Assembly: GCF_019916025.1 (NCBI RefSeq)
Contig: NZ_CP079737.1
Location: 682,001 to 746,000 of the forward strand
Direction: 5' to 3'
Length of the DNA: 64,000 nucleotides
Origin: Paraclostridium bifermentans
GTDB taxonomy: Bacteria; Bacillota; Clostridia; Peptostreptococcales; Peptostreptococcaceae
The notes beneath the pieces were generated by a model. That model was given only the letters and a program-made list of their open reading frames with translations, had not been told where the DNA came from and searched no databases. Positions 34,761 to 44,820 of the stretch are shown here, one piece after another. Positions within the stretch are counted from its first letter, which is position 1. Each line of letters starts with the position of its first letter. A program made the position numbers and the translations under genes.

Positions 34761-37700
34761 ATGAAAGATATGTTTTATACAATAGATAAACTTAGAAATA
34801 GAATACATGAACTAGATGATTATAGATATAGAGATAAAGTAGAACTTGAATATTTTAACACGAAGTTAAATGGGGATAGAGATATAGCACCTAATATTCC
34901 AACTGAGTATGATGGAGTTATAAAAACTGGGGAGACATGGAAAGGAAGAGATTTATACCTTTGGATGCAAAAGGTAGTTGATATACCATCAAACTGGGAG
35001 AATAAAACTGTTGTTGGTATATTTGATTTTGGAGAAACTGGAGCTGGAAATAACTCTGGATTTGAATCGTTATTTTACCTTAATAATAAGCCTTACCAAG
35101 GCGTTGATAGTAATCACAAAGAAGTGTTTTTACCGAAAGATATTAATGGAACTAGTGTTGAATTAATATTTAGACTATGGACTGGACTTGAAGGTGGCGG
35201 AATTCCAAGAGAACAAGAACATCGTATAAACAGAGCACAATTAGCATGGTTAGATGAGAAAGCAGATGACTTATTCTACAATGCAAGTGTAATTTTAGAA
35301 ACTATAGGAGAACTAGATGAATATTCTCCAGATAAAGTTCATTTAACAAAGATACTAAACAATGCATTTAAATTAATTGATTGGTCATATCCAGGAAATG
35401 AAGATTTTTATAAGTCGTTGCATGAAGCATCAGATTATTTAAATGAAGAAATAGATAAAATTGATAAACATTCAGTAGTTAATGTAACTTGTATTGGACA
35501 CACTCATATAGATGTTGCTTGGCTTTGGAGGTTAAAACACACTAGGGAGAAATGTGCAAGATCATTTTCAACAGTATTAAGATTAATGGAAAGATATCCT
35601 GAGTACATATTTTTACAAACACAGCCGCAATTATATGAATATGTAAAAAATGATTACCCAGAATTATATGAAGCTATAAAACAAAAGGTTAAGGATGGTA
35701 AGTGGGAAGTTGACGGTGGAATGTGGTTAGAAGCAGACTGCAATATACCATCAGGAGAATCTTTAGTGAGACAAATTTTAGTAGGTTCAAGATTTATAAA
35801 AGAAGAATTTAATAAAGATGTTGAATATTTATGGTTACCAGACGTATTTGGATATTCATGGGCACTACCTCAAATATTAAAAAAATCTGGAATAGATATG
35901 TTTATGACAACTAAGATAAGTTGGAATCAATATAATAGAATGCCACATGATACGTTTAAGTGGAGAGGAATAGATGGTTCAGAAATACTAACTCACTTTA
36001 TAACAACTCCAGAGCCATGGAGTCAACCTGGATCTTGGTTCTACACATATAATGGAAGACTTACACCTAAAACAGTAAAAGGTGTATGGGATGCATATAC
36101 AGATAAAGGAATAACTAATGATTTATTAGTATCTTATGGTTTCGGAGATGGTGGCGGTGGAGTAAACCGTGAAATGTTAGAATATAGAAAAAGATTAGAT
36201 AAAATGCCAGGATTACCTAATGTAAAGACTGGAAAAGCTAGTGAATACTTTAGATGTTTAAAAGAAAAGGTAGAAAAAACTGATGAATATGTGCATACAT
36301 GGGATGGAGAGTTATACTTAGAATATCATAGAGGCACATATACAAGTCAGGCATACACTAAAATGATGAATAGAAAACTAGAACTTTTATATAGAGAAAC
36401 AGAGTGGTTATCAAGTGTAGCATGTTTAACTAATAATGACTGGTCATTATATGATAACAATGAAATAACTAAAGGATGGAAGACTATACTTAGAAACCAA
36501 TTCCATGATATAATCCCTGGTTCATCTATAACGGAAGTTTATGAAGATGCAAAACAAGAGTATAAAGAAGCAGAAGATATAGCTTTAGGTATACAAAATA
36601 AACTTGAAGATATATCTATAAATAAAGATGAACACACTTGGACAATAGTAAATAACTCTAACTGGAATAGAACTGAATCTATAGATATAAAATGTGATGA
36701 AGATGGAAGTTTTTATGATGAAGATGGAAATAAACTAGAGTACCAAAGAAATAAAGATGAATATACAATAGAAATTAAAGATATTCCAGCACTTGGATAT
36801 AAAAGAATAATATTAAAAGTAAATGATATTAAAGATGACAACAATTCGGCATTTGAGTACTGTGATGGGAAAGTTTTAACTCCTAAATACGAGATAAAAT
36901 GGAATGAATATGGACAACTAATATCTATATATGATAAAGAAAATAGAAGAGAAGTATTAGCTAAGGGTGAGAGAGGAAATGTTCTTCAGATGTTTGAAGA
37001 CAAACCTATGGCACATGAAGCGTGGGATATTGATATATTCTATCAAGAGAAGATGAGAGAAGTAAAGGATTTAAAAAGTGTTGAATTAATAGAAATTGGA
37101 AATCTAAAAGCTGTTATAAGATTTAAATATAAATATATGAACACAACAATAAATCAAGACATGATAGTATACGCTAATAGCAATAGAATCGATTTTAAAA
37201 CAAATGTTGATTGGAGAGAAAAAAAGCAATTGCTTAAAGTAGCATTTGTAGTAGATATAAGAAGCACTATGGCTACATACGATGTTCAGTTTGGAAATGT
37301 AAAAAGACCAACTCACTGGAATACTAGTTGGGACAGAGCTAGATTTGAAAGTGTTGCACAACAATGGGTTGATTTATCTGAAAGAAATTATGGTGTAAGT
37401 TTATTAAATAATTGTAAATATGGGCATGACATAAAAGACAATGTAATGAGATTAACATTGTTAAAATCAGCGACGCACCCTGATCCAGTACAAGATCAAG
37501 GAGAACAAAACTTTACTTATTCACTATTACCTCATAGTGGAGACTTTATAGATGGAAACACAGTAAAGCATGCATATGAACTTAATCAACCGTTAAGAGC
37601 TATAAAAGGAATGTTAAAGAGTGAAGTTAAAAAGCAATTATTTAAATTTAATGATGCAAATATATTAGTTGATGCTATAAAGAAAGCTGAAGATGAAGAT

Positions 37701-37892
37701 ATGATAATAATCCGTTTCCATGATTATTCAGGAAGCAGACAAAATGTAAGTATAGATAGTGATTATGAAATTACTGGATGGATGGAGACAAACTTAATGG
37801 AAAAACCAATAGAGAATTTAAGAAATGAAAACTCTATAAATGTTGTTGTAAATCCATATGAAATGAAAACACTTATGATAAAAATGAAGTAA
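34761..37892 (+). CDS. Alpha-mannosidase, GH38 (large type)
   Basis: 1043 residues, no signal peptide, so cytoplasmic. Residues ~1-230 form the N-terminal beta domain of clostridial GH38 enzymes. The catalytic domain starts at CIGHTHIDVAWLWRLKHTREKCARSF: His-x-His-x-Asp is the zinc site. WLPDVFGYSWALPQIL carries the nucleophile Asp, and NQFHDIIPGSSI a further zinc-site His. A large beta-sandwich C terminus follows. It removes alpha-linked mannose from imported N-glycan fragments. It opens the locus behind a consensus promoter with cre site and is followed by palindrome B, then a second GH38 of another subtype. Confidence 0.95.
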   Translation: MKDMFYTIDKLRNRIHELDDYRYRDKVELEYFNTKLNGDRDIAPNIPTEYDGVIKTGETWKGRDLYLWMQKVVDIPSNWENKTVVGIFDFGETGAGNNSGFESLFYLNNKPYQGVDSNHKEVFLPKDINGTSVELIFRLWTGLEGGGIPREQEHRINRAQLAWLDEKADDLFYNASVILETIGELDEYSPDKVHLTKILNNAFKLIDWSYPGNEDFYKSLHEASDYLNEEIDKIDKHSVVNVTCIGHTHIDVAWLWRLKHTREKCARSFSTVLRLMERYPEYIFLQTQPQLYEYVKNDYPELYEAIKQKVKDGKWEVDGGMWLEADCNIPSGESLVRQILVGSRFIKEEFNKDVEYLWLPDVFGYSWALPQILKKSGIDMFMTTKISWNQYNRMPHDTFKWRGIDGSEILTHFITTPEPWSQPGSWFYTYNGRLTPKTVKGVWDAYTDKGITNDLLVSYGFGDGGGGVNREMLEYRKRLDKMPGLPNVKTGKASEYFRCLKEKVEKTDEYVHTWDGELYLEYHRGTYTSQAYTKMMNRKLELLYRETEWLSSVACLTNNDWSLYDNNEITKGWKTILRNQFHDIIPGSSITEVYEDAKQEYKEAEDIALGIQNKLEDISINKDEHTWTIVNNSNWNRTESIDIKCDEDGSFYDEDGNKLEYQRNKDEYTIEIKDIPALGYKRIILKVNDIKDDNNSAFEYCDGKVLTPKYEIKWNEYGQLISIYDKENRREVLAKGERGNVLQMFEDKPMAHEAWDIDIFYQEKMREVKDLKSVELIEIGNLKAVIRFKYKYMNTTINQDMIVYANSNRIDFKTNVDWREKKQLLKVAFVVDIRSTMATYDVQFGNVKRPTHWNTSWDRARFESVAQQWVDLSERNYGVSLLNNCKYGHDIKDNVMRLTLLKSATHPDPVQDQGEQNFTYSLLPHSGDFIDGNTVKHAYELNQPLRAIKGMLKSEVKKQLFKFNDANILVDAIKKAEDEDMIIIRFHDYSGSRQNVSIDSDYEITGWMETNLMEKPIENLRNENSINVVVNPYEMKTLMIKMK

Positions 37893-37895
37893 TAT

Positions 37896-38020
37896 AAGTC
37901 CCTTAGGGGCAGGCTTGTGGTATAAACAGTTGGTTTCTTCACACAAAGCACTAAGAGCATGTGCTTTAAGTGTTTCGAAAACAACTATTTATACCACTTT
38001 GCCTTATAATAATAGGACTT
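37896..38020. repeat. Palindromic structured element B
   Basis: Outer arms AAGTCC (37896-37901) and GGACTT (38015-38020); middle arms 37917-37937 and 37977-37997; tip ACAC (37941-37944), AAAGCA, 11-base loop, TGCTTT (37962-37967), unpaired AA, GTGT (37970-37973), then TTCG. It lies between the two GH38 genes, which are read in the same direction, and has no long T tract on its plus-strand side. Confidence 0.75.
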
Positions 38021-38064
38021 CAACACTTTGGTGGTGGAGAGAATTAGTATTGGGGGATTTTTTT

Positions 38065-40770
38065 ATGAAAAAGACTGCACATATAATATCTCATACTCAT
38101 TGGGATAGAGAGTGGTATTTACCATATGAAACACATCATATGATGCTTATAAAAACTATGGATACTTTACTTGATGCATTTGAGAAGGATCCAGAATTTA
38201 AATATTATCACTTAGATGGACAAACAGTTTTATTAGAAGATTATTTAGAAGTTAGACCTGATAGAAAAGAGCTTTTAGAAAAAGTTATTAAAGAAGGAAG
38301 ACTTAAAATAGGACCGTGGTATGTTCTTCAAGATGAGTTTTTGACAAGTAGTGAATCAAATGTTAGAAATTTACAATATGGACATAAAGATGCAAATAAT
38401 TATGGTGTTAAAGCGTGCAAAATAGGTTACTTTCCAGATTCTTTCGGGAATATGGGGCAAGCGCCTCAAATATTAAAGCAAGCAGGAATAGATGCTGCAG
38501 CTTTTGGAAGAGGAGTTAAACCAACTGGTTTTAACAATGAAGTAAGTGCTGATGATAAATTTGAATCTCCATACTCTGAAATGTATTGGGAAAGCCCAGA
38601 TGGATCAAAGGTATTGGGGATATTATTTGCTAACTGGTATTGCAATGGTATGGAAATACCAACTGATGAAAATGAAGCTAAAAATTATTGGAGTAAGAGA
38701 ATAGATGATGCTGGAAAATTTGCATCAACAAACCACTTATTATTTTTAAATGGATGTGATCATCAACCTATTCAGACTGATTTATCAGAAGCTATAAAAA
38801 CAGCTAAAAGCATATATAGTGATATAGATTTTATACATTCTAACTTTGAAGATTATGTAAATGATTTAAAAAGTAATATAGATAAAGATTTACAAATTAT
38901 AAAGGGAGAATTAAGAAGTCAGCAAACTGATGGATGGTACACACTTGCTAATACAGCTTCATCTAGAGTTTACTTAAAGCAGTGGAACCAACTTTGTCAG
39001 ACTTTATTTGAAAAAGTAGCTGAACCGATAGCAACTATGGCAAGCCAATATGGATTTGAATATCCTCATCATTTATTTGAGTATGGATGGAAATCTTTAA
39101 TGAAAAATCATCCTCATGATAGTATTTGTGGATGTAGTGTAGATGAAGTCCACAGAGAAATGGTAGCTAGATTTGATAAAGCTAAGGATGTTGCTAAGTA
39201 TATTGTAAATGAAAGTTTAACTTATATATCTAGTAAAATAAATACTCTGAAATTTAAAGATTTAGGAGAAAATGTATATCCATTTTTAGTTTTAAATACA
39301 TCTGGGTATGATAGAAAAGGCTTAGTTAAAGTTGAGGTTGATATAGTAAGAAAGTATTTTAAAGAAGGACATCCAAATGAAATAGCAAAAGAAATGAAAA
39401 ATATAAAGCTTCCTAAGTTTAAAGTAGTTGATATAAATGGGAATAAAATAAATTCAAATATAATTGATTTAGGAATAAAATTTGGATATGATTTACCAGA
39501 TGATAAATTTAGACAACCATATTACTCAAGGTTAGTAAGTGTTGAGATTGAAACAAATAATATTAAGTCTTTTGGATGGGATACATATGCTTTAGTAGAG
39601 GATGACTCAAATAGCATTGAAAATAGTATTAATAGCTTAATAAATGAAAATATATTAGAAAATGAAAATATAAGAGTTGAAATAAATGAAAATGGAAGCA
39701 TTGATTTATTAGATAAGAATACTAATAAAAATTTCAAAGATTTATGTATATATGAAAATACAGGTGATATAGGTAATGAATATATTTATAAAATGCCAGA
39801 GGGAGAGACACCATTAACTACTAAGGGCATAAAAGCTAATATAAATATAAAAGAAGATTTACCATATAAAGCTGTTGTAGAAGTTATTCACAAGTGGGAT
39901 ATTCCAAAAAGTGCAGATTACTTATTAGATAAAGAAATTGAAGAAGTATTAGAATTTAAGCATAGAAAGGCACAAAGAGTTAATGAAACGTTACAGATGG
40001 AAATAAAAACTACATTAACTTTAGAAAAAAGTGCTAAGGGGATAAAGATTGAATCTGAATTTAATAATATATGTAAAGATCATAGAATGAGGATGTTATT
40101 TAATACAGATATAGAAAGTAATGTTCATTATGCAGAATCAATATTTGAGGTAGCAAAGAGAAATAATATTCCACATGCATCTTGGGAAAATCCATGCAAT
40201 TGCCAACATCAGCATACATTTGTAAATATACATGACAATAACTATGGACTTACAATTGCAAATAAAGGGTTAAATGAATATGAAATTTTGAATAATGGTA
40301 GAAATACAATTGCAGTTACATTATTAAGAAGTGTTAGGGAATTAGGTGATTGGGGAGTTTTTGAAACTCCAGAAGCTCAGTGTTTAGGAAATCATAAAGT
40401 AGAGCTTGAAATAATACCTCATGGTAAAGAAGTATTTGATTCTTATAAGGAAGCTCATTTATTCCAAATACCTATAATTTCTAAACAAATGTCTATACAA
40501 AGTGGAGAAATACCTTGTGCAAACGGTTTACTAAATGTAGAGGGGTATGGTATAATGTGGTCAATATTAAAAAGGGAATGTAAAAATGGAAATAATATAT
40601 TAAGGGTATACAATTTAAACGAAGAAGAAACTATATTGAATTTAAGTAGTTGTAGTTTATTAGGGGATAAGTATAGATCGAATATATTAGAAGATAAAGT
40701 CCAAAAAATTACAGAAAATAAAATCCACTTAAGACAATCAGAAATAGTAACTGTAAGCATAGGGAAGTAA
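38065..40770 (+). CDS. Alpha-mannosidase, GH38 (MngB/Streptococcus type)
   Basis: 901 residues from ATG 38065 (TGGGGGA upstream). The frame stays open for 50 codons upstream through palindrome B, but the family starts at MKKTAHIISHTHWDREW. His 10, His 12 and Asp 14 bind zinc; GYFPDSFGNMGQAPQIL carries the nucleophile Asp; NGCDHQP and NHPHDSICGCS follow. Length and start fit the ~900-residue GH38 group of streptococcal and enterococcal N-glycan loci, one of which is known to cleave alpha-1,3 mannose (from memory). Cytoplasmic. With the other GH38 and GH125 it gives complementary linkage coverage. Confidence 0.94.
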   Translation: MKKTAHIISHTHWDREWYLPYETHHMMLIKTMDTLLDAFEKDPEFKYYHLDGQTVLLEDYLEVRPDRKELLEKVIKEGRLKIGPWYVLQDEFLTSSESNVRNLQYGHKDANNYGVKACKIGYFPDSFGNMGQAPQILKQAGIDAAAFGRGVKPTGFNNEVSADDKFESPYSEMYWESPDGSKVLGILFANWYCNGMEIPTDENEAKNYWSKRIDDAGKFASTNHLLFLNGCDHQPIQTDLSEAIKTAKSIYSDIDFIHSNFEDYVNDLKSNIDKDLQIIKGELRSQQTDGWYTLANTASSRVYLKQWNQLCQTLFEKVAEPIATMASQYGFEYPHHLFEYGWKSLMKNHPHDSICGCSVDEVHREMVARFDKAKDVAKYIVNESLTYISSKINTLKFKDLGENVYPFLVLNTSGYDRKGLVKVEVDIVRKYFKEGHPNEIAKEMKNIKLPKFKVVDINGNKINSNIIDLGIKFGYDLPDDKFRQPYYSRLVSVEIETNNIKSFGWDTYALVEDDSNSIENSINSLINENILENENIRVEINENGSIDLLDKNTNKNFKDLCIYENTGDIGNEYIYKMPEGETPLTTKGIKANINIKEDLPYKAVVEVIHKWDIPKSADYLLDKEIEEVLEFKHRKAQRVNETLQMEIKTTLTLEKSAKGIKIESEFNNICKDHRMRMLFNTDIESNVHYAESIFEVAKRNNIPHASWENPCNCQHQHTFVNIHDNNYGLTIANKGLNEYEILNNGRNTIAVTLLRSVRELGDWGVFETPEAQCLGNHKVELEIIPHGKEVFDSYKEAHLFQIPIISKQMSIQSGEIPCANGLLNVEGYGIMWSILKRECKNGNNILRVYNLNEEETILNLSSCSLLGDKYRSNILEDKVQKITENKIHLRQSEIVTVSIGK

Positions 40771-40777
40771 ATTAACG

Positions 40778-40818
40778 TAAAAAGGTTATCTGATTGGATG
40801 ACCTTTTTATTTTTTTAA
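40778..40818 (+). terminator. Terminator after the second GH38 gene
   Basis: AAAAAGGTTATC, loop TGATTG, GATGACCTTTTT then more T. Confidence 0.88.
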
Positions 40819-40842
40819 ATATTAATTTTGAGGTGATATATT

Positions 40843-41448
40843 ATGAAAATGGAATCTGTTATATTTAATTTTTGTAGTTGGATATGGAAGTTTGCAGTAC
40901 TAAATCTTTTTTGGTCTGTAGGAACTTTGCTTGGAGGAGTAGTATTAGGAATAATGCCATCAACCGTTGCAACTTTTTATGTTTTAAGAAAATGGGTTCA
41001 AGGTGATTTAGAAATTAATATTTTTGAATCATTTAAAGTAACTTATAAAAAAGAGTTTTTAAATTCTAATAAGTGTGGAGCTATATTTTTAGGTATATTT
41101 TTGTTTTTAGCATTTGATTTATGGATTTTATATCAAATCGATGCTATATATGCAACGGTAGTTTATATACTAGTAAATGCAACTTTATTTTTTTCAGTTA
41201 TTGCATTTATATACTTTTTCCCAACTTATGTGCACTTTGAATTATCGACTAAGGATTATATAAAAAATTCATTTATATTATCAATGGGAAGTCCAAAAGA
41301 GACTATTTTAATAATCGTTGGAATAGCATTACTTGCATACTTTGTAAAAAGTAGTCCAGGGTTATTAATATATTTTGCTGTAGTTGTCCCAGGATATTGG
41401 GTGATGAATGTTTTATATAAAAAGTTTTTAAAACTTCAAAGGGCATAA
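40843..41448 (+). CDS. YesL-like DUF624 membrane protein
   Basis: 201 residues with about five hydrophobic helices. It starts ESVIFNFCSWIWKFAVLNLFWSVGTLLGGVVLGIMPSTVATFYVLRKW (in part), the DUF624/YesL signature in which a glycine- and proline-rich hairpin is followed by TxAxxxVxRKW. YesL-type genes sit next to YesMN two-component systems and carbohydrate ABC transporters in Bacillus and clostridia; their role is unproven. RBS TGAGGTGA. Confidence 0.88.
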   Translation: MKMESVIFNFCSWIWKFAVLNLFWSVGTLLGGVVLGIMPSTVATFYVLRKWVQGDLEINIFESFKVTYKKEFLNSNKCGAIFLGIFLFLAFDLWILYQIDAIYATVVYILVNATLFFSVIAFIYFFPTYVHFELSTKDYIKNSFILSMGSPKETILIIVGIALLAYFVKSSPGLLIYFAVVVPGYWVMNVLYKKFLKLQRA

Positions 41449-41472
41449 AATTTACATGGGGAGAGGGGTAAC

Positions 41473-43176
41473 TTGAAAAAACTATATAATTTATACACAT
41501 CTAAAAACCTATTTAGCAAGATGCTACTTATATATTCAGCAATAACCATTGTATCGATTTGTTTACTATCTAATATATTTTTAAAATATTACTTAGAGAG
41601 TGAACTACAAAATGAGTTAAATATACATTCGGAAATGATATTTAATATAGAAAAAAGATTCGAAGAACAAGATATAGTAAGTACCTCTCTTATAAATGGA
41701 ATAAACACACAAAAAAAGATTACTGATGAAATTCAGATGCTAATAAATTCAACATATGAAGATTATATAAGCTATAAATTAGATAAATTTTCAAGAACAA
41801 ATGTAAAAGAAGCAGACTTAGATTATGTAGTAAAAACTATATTATCTGGGAGAAGTGATGCGTTAGCTATTATAATAAATGATAAGAATAAAGAATATGT
41901 AAGTGAGCTTGTTTTTAAACATAGTGATTGGTATAAGTTGAAAAATAAGTTGAAAAGTAAATATATTAGGAAAATAACTAAGCCTATAAAAAATATAGAT
42001 TCTACTTATATAATAGGCTATGTTGATATATATTTTGATTTGACAAATATAAATAACTTAATTGATGGATCTAATTTAAAAGGTAGACTTTTAATAGCGG
42101 ATAATTCTAATGATATAATACTAGATTCCTATAGAGAAAAAAGTATATGGAAATTAGAGAAGGTTGAAGAAGAATATTTGGACAAGAACAACAAGGTAGC
42201 GAGTATAAAACAAGATGTACAGACTAAGTATAAATATATTAGCGTAATAAAAAATGAAGACCTGGGAATTGGCAGCATGATCTTTAAAATATCTTTAATT
42301 TCATTGTTATGCATTGCATTAATACTTATTATTACTTATTTTGTAATAAAAAACTTCTCTGACAAATTAAGCAATATGATGCAAGGAATAGAAAACATAA
42401 AAAGAGGAGATTTAAGTGTACGATTTAACGTTGAAAAAGAAGAAGATGAACTAGATATGATTGCAATTGAAATTGATAGAATGTGTGAGAGTTTACAAGA
42501 AAATATAGAGAAAACATATAAGTCTGAAGTAAAGCAAAAAGAAGCTGAATTAAATGCACTTCAAGCTCAAATAAAACCACACTTTTTATACAATACATTA
42601 GAGGTTATTAGAATGTGTGCTTTAGCAAGTAAAAATAAAGAAGTTGCGAACATGATATATAATTTAGCTAGCATGTTCAAATACTCTACATACAATAATG
42701 CTTCAGATGTTAAGTTGTCAGAAATGATTAATTACTGCCAAATGTACTTGAATTTATGTTGTACAAGATATAAAGGGATAATTGATTATAAAGTAGATAT
42801 TGATGAAGAATTATTAGATTTTAAAGTTCCAAAATTTATATTACAACCAGTAATAGAAAATAGCATAAATCATGGTATGGCAAAAGATAGAAATGATAAC
42901 TTCATATTTATAAAGGCAAATATAGTTGAAGAAGATATAGAGCTTATAGTTGAAGATAACGGAATTGGAATAAGTAGTGAAAAAATGAGTGTAATTGAAG
43001 AGAATTTAAATCAAAATTTACAGAAGAAAAGTTCAATAGGATTAATGAATATAAACAGCAGGCTTAAAATTAGGTTTGGAGATAAATATGGAATATATAT
43101 AAACAGCGAAGAAAACAGAGGTACTATAGTTAAAATTAAAATACCTATTTTAAAGGATGGAGTTAAAAATGTATAA
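41473..43176 (+). CDS. Sensor histidine kinase, YesM type
   Basis: 567 residues, TTG start with GGAGAGGGG upstream. First transmembrane helix ~residues 15-35, extracytoplasmic sensor ~36-270, second helix ~273-297, HAMP ~300-350, then the His_kinase domain with QIKPHFLYNTLEVIRM (phosphorylated His ~370) and ATPase motifs VIENSINHG, DNGIGIS and SIGLMNINSRL. It likely senses an N-glycan fragment or its binding protein outside the cell (inference). Its stop overlaps the response regulator start by 8 bases. Confidence 0.95.
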   Translation: MKKLYNLYTSKNLFSKMLLIYSAITIVSICLLSNIFLKYYLESELQNELNIHSEMIFNIEKRFEEQDIVSTSLINGINTQKKITDEIQMLINSTYEDYISYKLDKFSRTNVKEADLDYVVKTILSGRSDALAIIINDKNKEYVSELVFKHSDWYKLKNKLKSKYIRKITKPIKNIDSTYIIGYVDIYFDLTNINNLIDGSNLKGRLLIADNSNDIILDSYREKSIWKLEKVEEEYLDKNNKVASIKQDVQTKYKYISVIKNEDLGIGSMIFKISLISLLCIALILIITYFVIKNFSDKLSNMMQGIENIKRGDLSVRFNVEKEEDELDMIAIEIDRMCESLQENIEKTYKSEVKQKEAELNALQAQIKPHFLYNTLEVIRMCALASKNKEVANMIYNLASMFKYSTYNNASDVKLSEMINYCQMYLNLCCTRYKGIIDYKVDIDEELLDFKVPKFILQPVIENSINHGMAKDRNDNFIFIKANIVEEDIELIVEDNGIGISSEKMSVIEENLNQNLQKKSSIGLMNINSRLKIRFGDKYGIYINSEENRGTIVKIKIPILKDGVKNV

Positions 43177-44650
43177 GTTATATTTATTAGACGATGAACC
43201 ATTTATTTTAGAAGGTCTTAAATATATTATAGATTGGGAAGAGTATGGATTTGATGTAGTAGGAACTTCAAGTAACGGAGAAGATGGATTTAATTTTATA
43301 AAAAATGAGGATGTAGATTTAATAATAACTGATATAATGATGCCCAAAATGACTGGGTTAGAACTAATTAACAATTTAAAAAAGATTAAACATAATGCTA
43401 AGTTTATAGTACTGAGTGCATTTCAAGAATTTCAATATGCTAAAGAAGCTATTAGTATGGGAGCTGAAAATTACTTAACTAAACCTATAGATGAAGATGA
43501 ATTGATACAAACGATAGAAGAAGTTAAGAAAAAAATTGAAAAAATTAAGTTAGAAAAAGTAGATACAAAAATATTTAAAAATGATCTCATATTAAAATTA
43601 ATATGTAATAAAAATAACGATGGGGTATTGGATAGGTTAAAATTAGAAGGTGTAAATTTAAATTACAAAAGTCTATGTGTAGTAATTGTAGAGTTTGCAG
43701 AAGGTGTAAATATAAACAATCTTATATTAAATCATATTGATAATTTAGATTATGAATACTGTGTAAACCTTCAAAATCAAATTTTAATTATAATGGATAA
43801 AGAATCTTTAAGTAAGGATATTTTAAGAAATTTAAAAGATGATCTTAGTAGAATAGCAAATGAACATGTGTATATAAGCAGAGGAAAATTCGTTGACTCA
43901 ATATATACTTTAAATTGCAGTTATCAAAGTGCAAAAGATATTCATGAATATAAGTTAGTTTATCCAAATATATCATGGATTAGAGAGTATAAAGAAAAAT
44001 CATATAATCTTGAAAATATAGATTATATAGATTTTGATCATCTAAAAAAGCTTCTTTTAAATAAAGATAATAAAGAAGCTTTGACTTATATTGAATCTAT
44101 ATTTAGTAAATTAAAAAATGATGAGAATCTTACAGTAAAGCAAATTAAAACAAAGTCTATTGAAGTATTTTTAAATGTATATAATTATTTTAATGACTCT
44201 AAGATTATAAAAGGTTTAGATTTATATCTTGAAAAAGTTATAAACTCGGTTAACTTAGATCAAATACAGATTGAGTTAAATAATATGATTAAGCATAGAC
44301 AGTCAAAATTAGAAGAAACTGATGATAGTATAAGTCCTATAATATTAAAACTCTTAAGAAACATAGAAAAAAATTACAGCAAAGATTTAAACTTAAAGGA
44401 AATAAGTGAAACTTATAATATAAATTCTATATATTTAGGGCAATTATTTCAAAAAGAAACAGGTATATTGTTTTCAGATTATCTGAATAATTTTAGGGTT
44501 AACAAAGCAAAAAATTTACTAGTAGAAACAAGTTTAAAAGCTGCAGAAATTGGAGAACTAGTAGGTTATGCAAATAAGAATTATTTTTATAGAAAGTTTA
44601 AAGATATAGTTGGAATTACACCTAGTGAATGGAGAAAAATAAACCTATAA
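43169..44650 (+). CDS. AraC-type response regulator, YesN type
   Basis: 493 residues from ATG 43169 (GGATGGAG upstream, inside the kinase gene). Receiver domain with DDEP and phospho-acceptor Asp ~55 in LIITDIMMPKMTG, Lys in NYLTKPIDEDE; a middle domain (~130-380) of poorly conserved helices; a C-terminal AraC pair of helix-turn-helices with LNLKEISETYNINSIYLGQLFQKETGILFSDYLN (in part) and GITPSEWRK. Expected to activate the transporter and glycosidase genes. Confidence 0.95.
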   Translation: MYKLYLLDDEPFILEGLKYIIDWEEYGFDVVGTSSNGEDGFNFIKNEDVDLIITDIMMPKMTGLELINNLKKIKHNAKFIVLSAFQEFQYAKEAISMGAENYLTKPIDEDELIQTIEEVKKKIEKIKLEKVDTKIFKNDLILKLICNKNNDGVLDRLKLEGVNLNYKSLCVVIVEFAEGVNINNLILNHIDNLDYEYCVNLQNQILIIMDKESLSKDILRNLKDDLSRIANEHVYISRGKFVDSIYTLNCSYQSAKDIHEYKLVYPNISWIREYKEKSYNLENIDYIDFDHLKKLLLNKDNKEALTYIESIFSKLKNDENLTVKQIKTKSIEVFLNVYNYFNDSKIIKGLDLYLEKVINSVNLDQIQIELNNMIKHRQSKLEETDDSISPIILKLLRNIEKNYSKDLNLKEISETYNINSIYLGQLFQKETGILFSDYLNNFRVNKAKNLLVETSLKAAEIGELVGYANKNYFYRKFKDIVGITPSEWRKINL

Positions 44651-44652
44651 AG

Positions 44653-44683
44653 ATATGCCTCTAATTAAGAGGCATTTTTTTTA
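44653..44683 (+). terminator. Terminator after the two-component system
   Basis: ATGCCTCTTAATT-type stem: ATGCCTCT / AGAGGCAT followed by eight T. Confidence 0.9.
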
Positions 44684-44713
44684 CGCAACAGAAAGTGTAT
44701 TTTGATAAAAATA

Positions 44714-44727
44714 GGAAAACGTATCCA
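44714..44727 (+). promoter_or_regulatory. Cre-like site upstream of the ABC transporter operon
   Basis: GGAAAACGTATCCA, two mismatches from the cre consensus, near a possible -35 TTGATA at 44702. No clear -10 box at 17 bp, which would fit a promoter that needs an activator such as the YesN regulator. Confidence 0.45.
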
Positions 44728-44776
44728 TAAACTAAGGAAAGTGTAGCGAATCTAAAGATAGTAAACTTTAGAAAGG

Positions 44777-44809
44777 CTTTTCCTAATGATAAAATATAAT
44801 TAGGAAAAG
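44777..44809 (+). promoter_or_regulatory. Inverted repeat covering the ribosome site of the first permease
   Basis: CTTTTCCTAAT (44777-44787) and ATTAGGAAAAG (44799-44809) are exact complements with an 11-base loop. The 3' arm ends against GGGGTG, the ribosome site of the permease start at 44821. It could be a leader hairpin or an operator. Confidence 0.6.
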
Positions 44810-44820
44810 GGGTGACGCTG

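Noticed and set aside
37915-38064. A 50-residue N-terminal extension of the second GH38
   Set aside because: It runs through palindrome B, has no ribosome site and no family similarity. ATG 38065 has GGGGGA upstream and matches the GH38 start.
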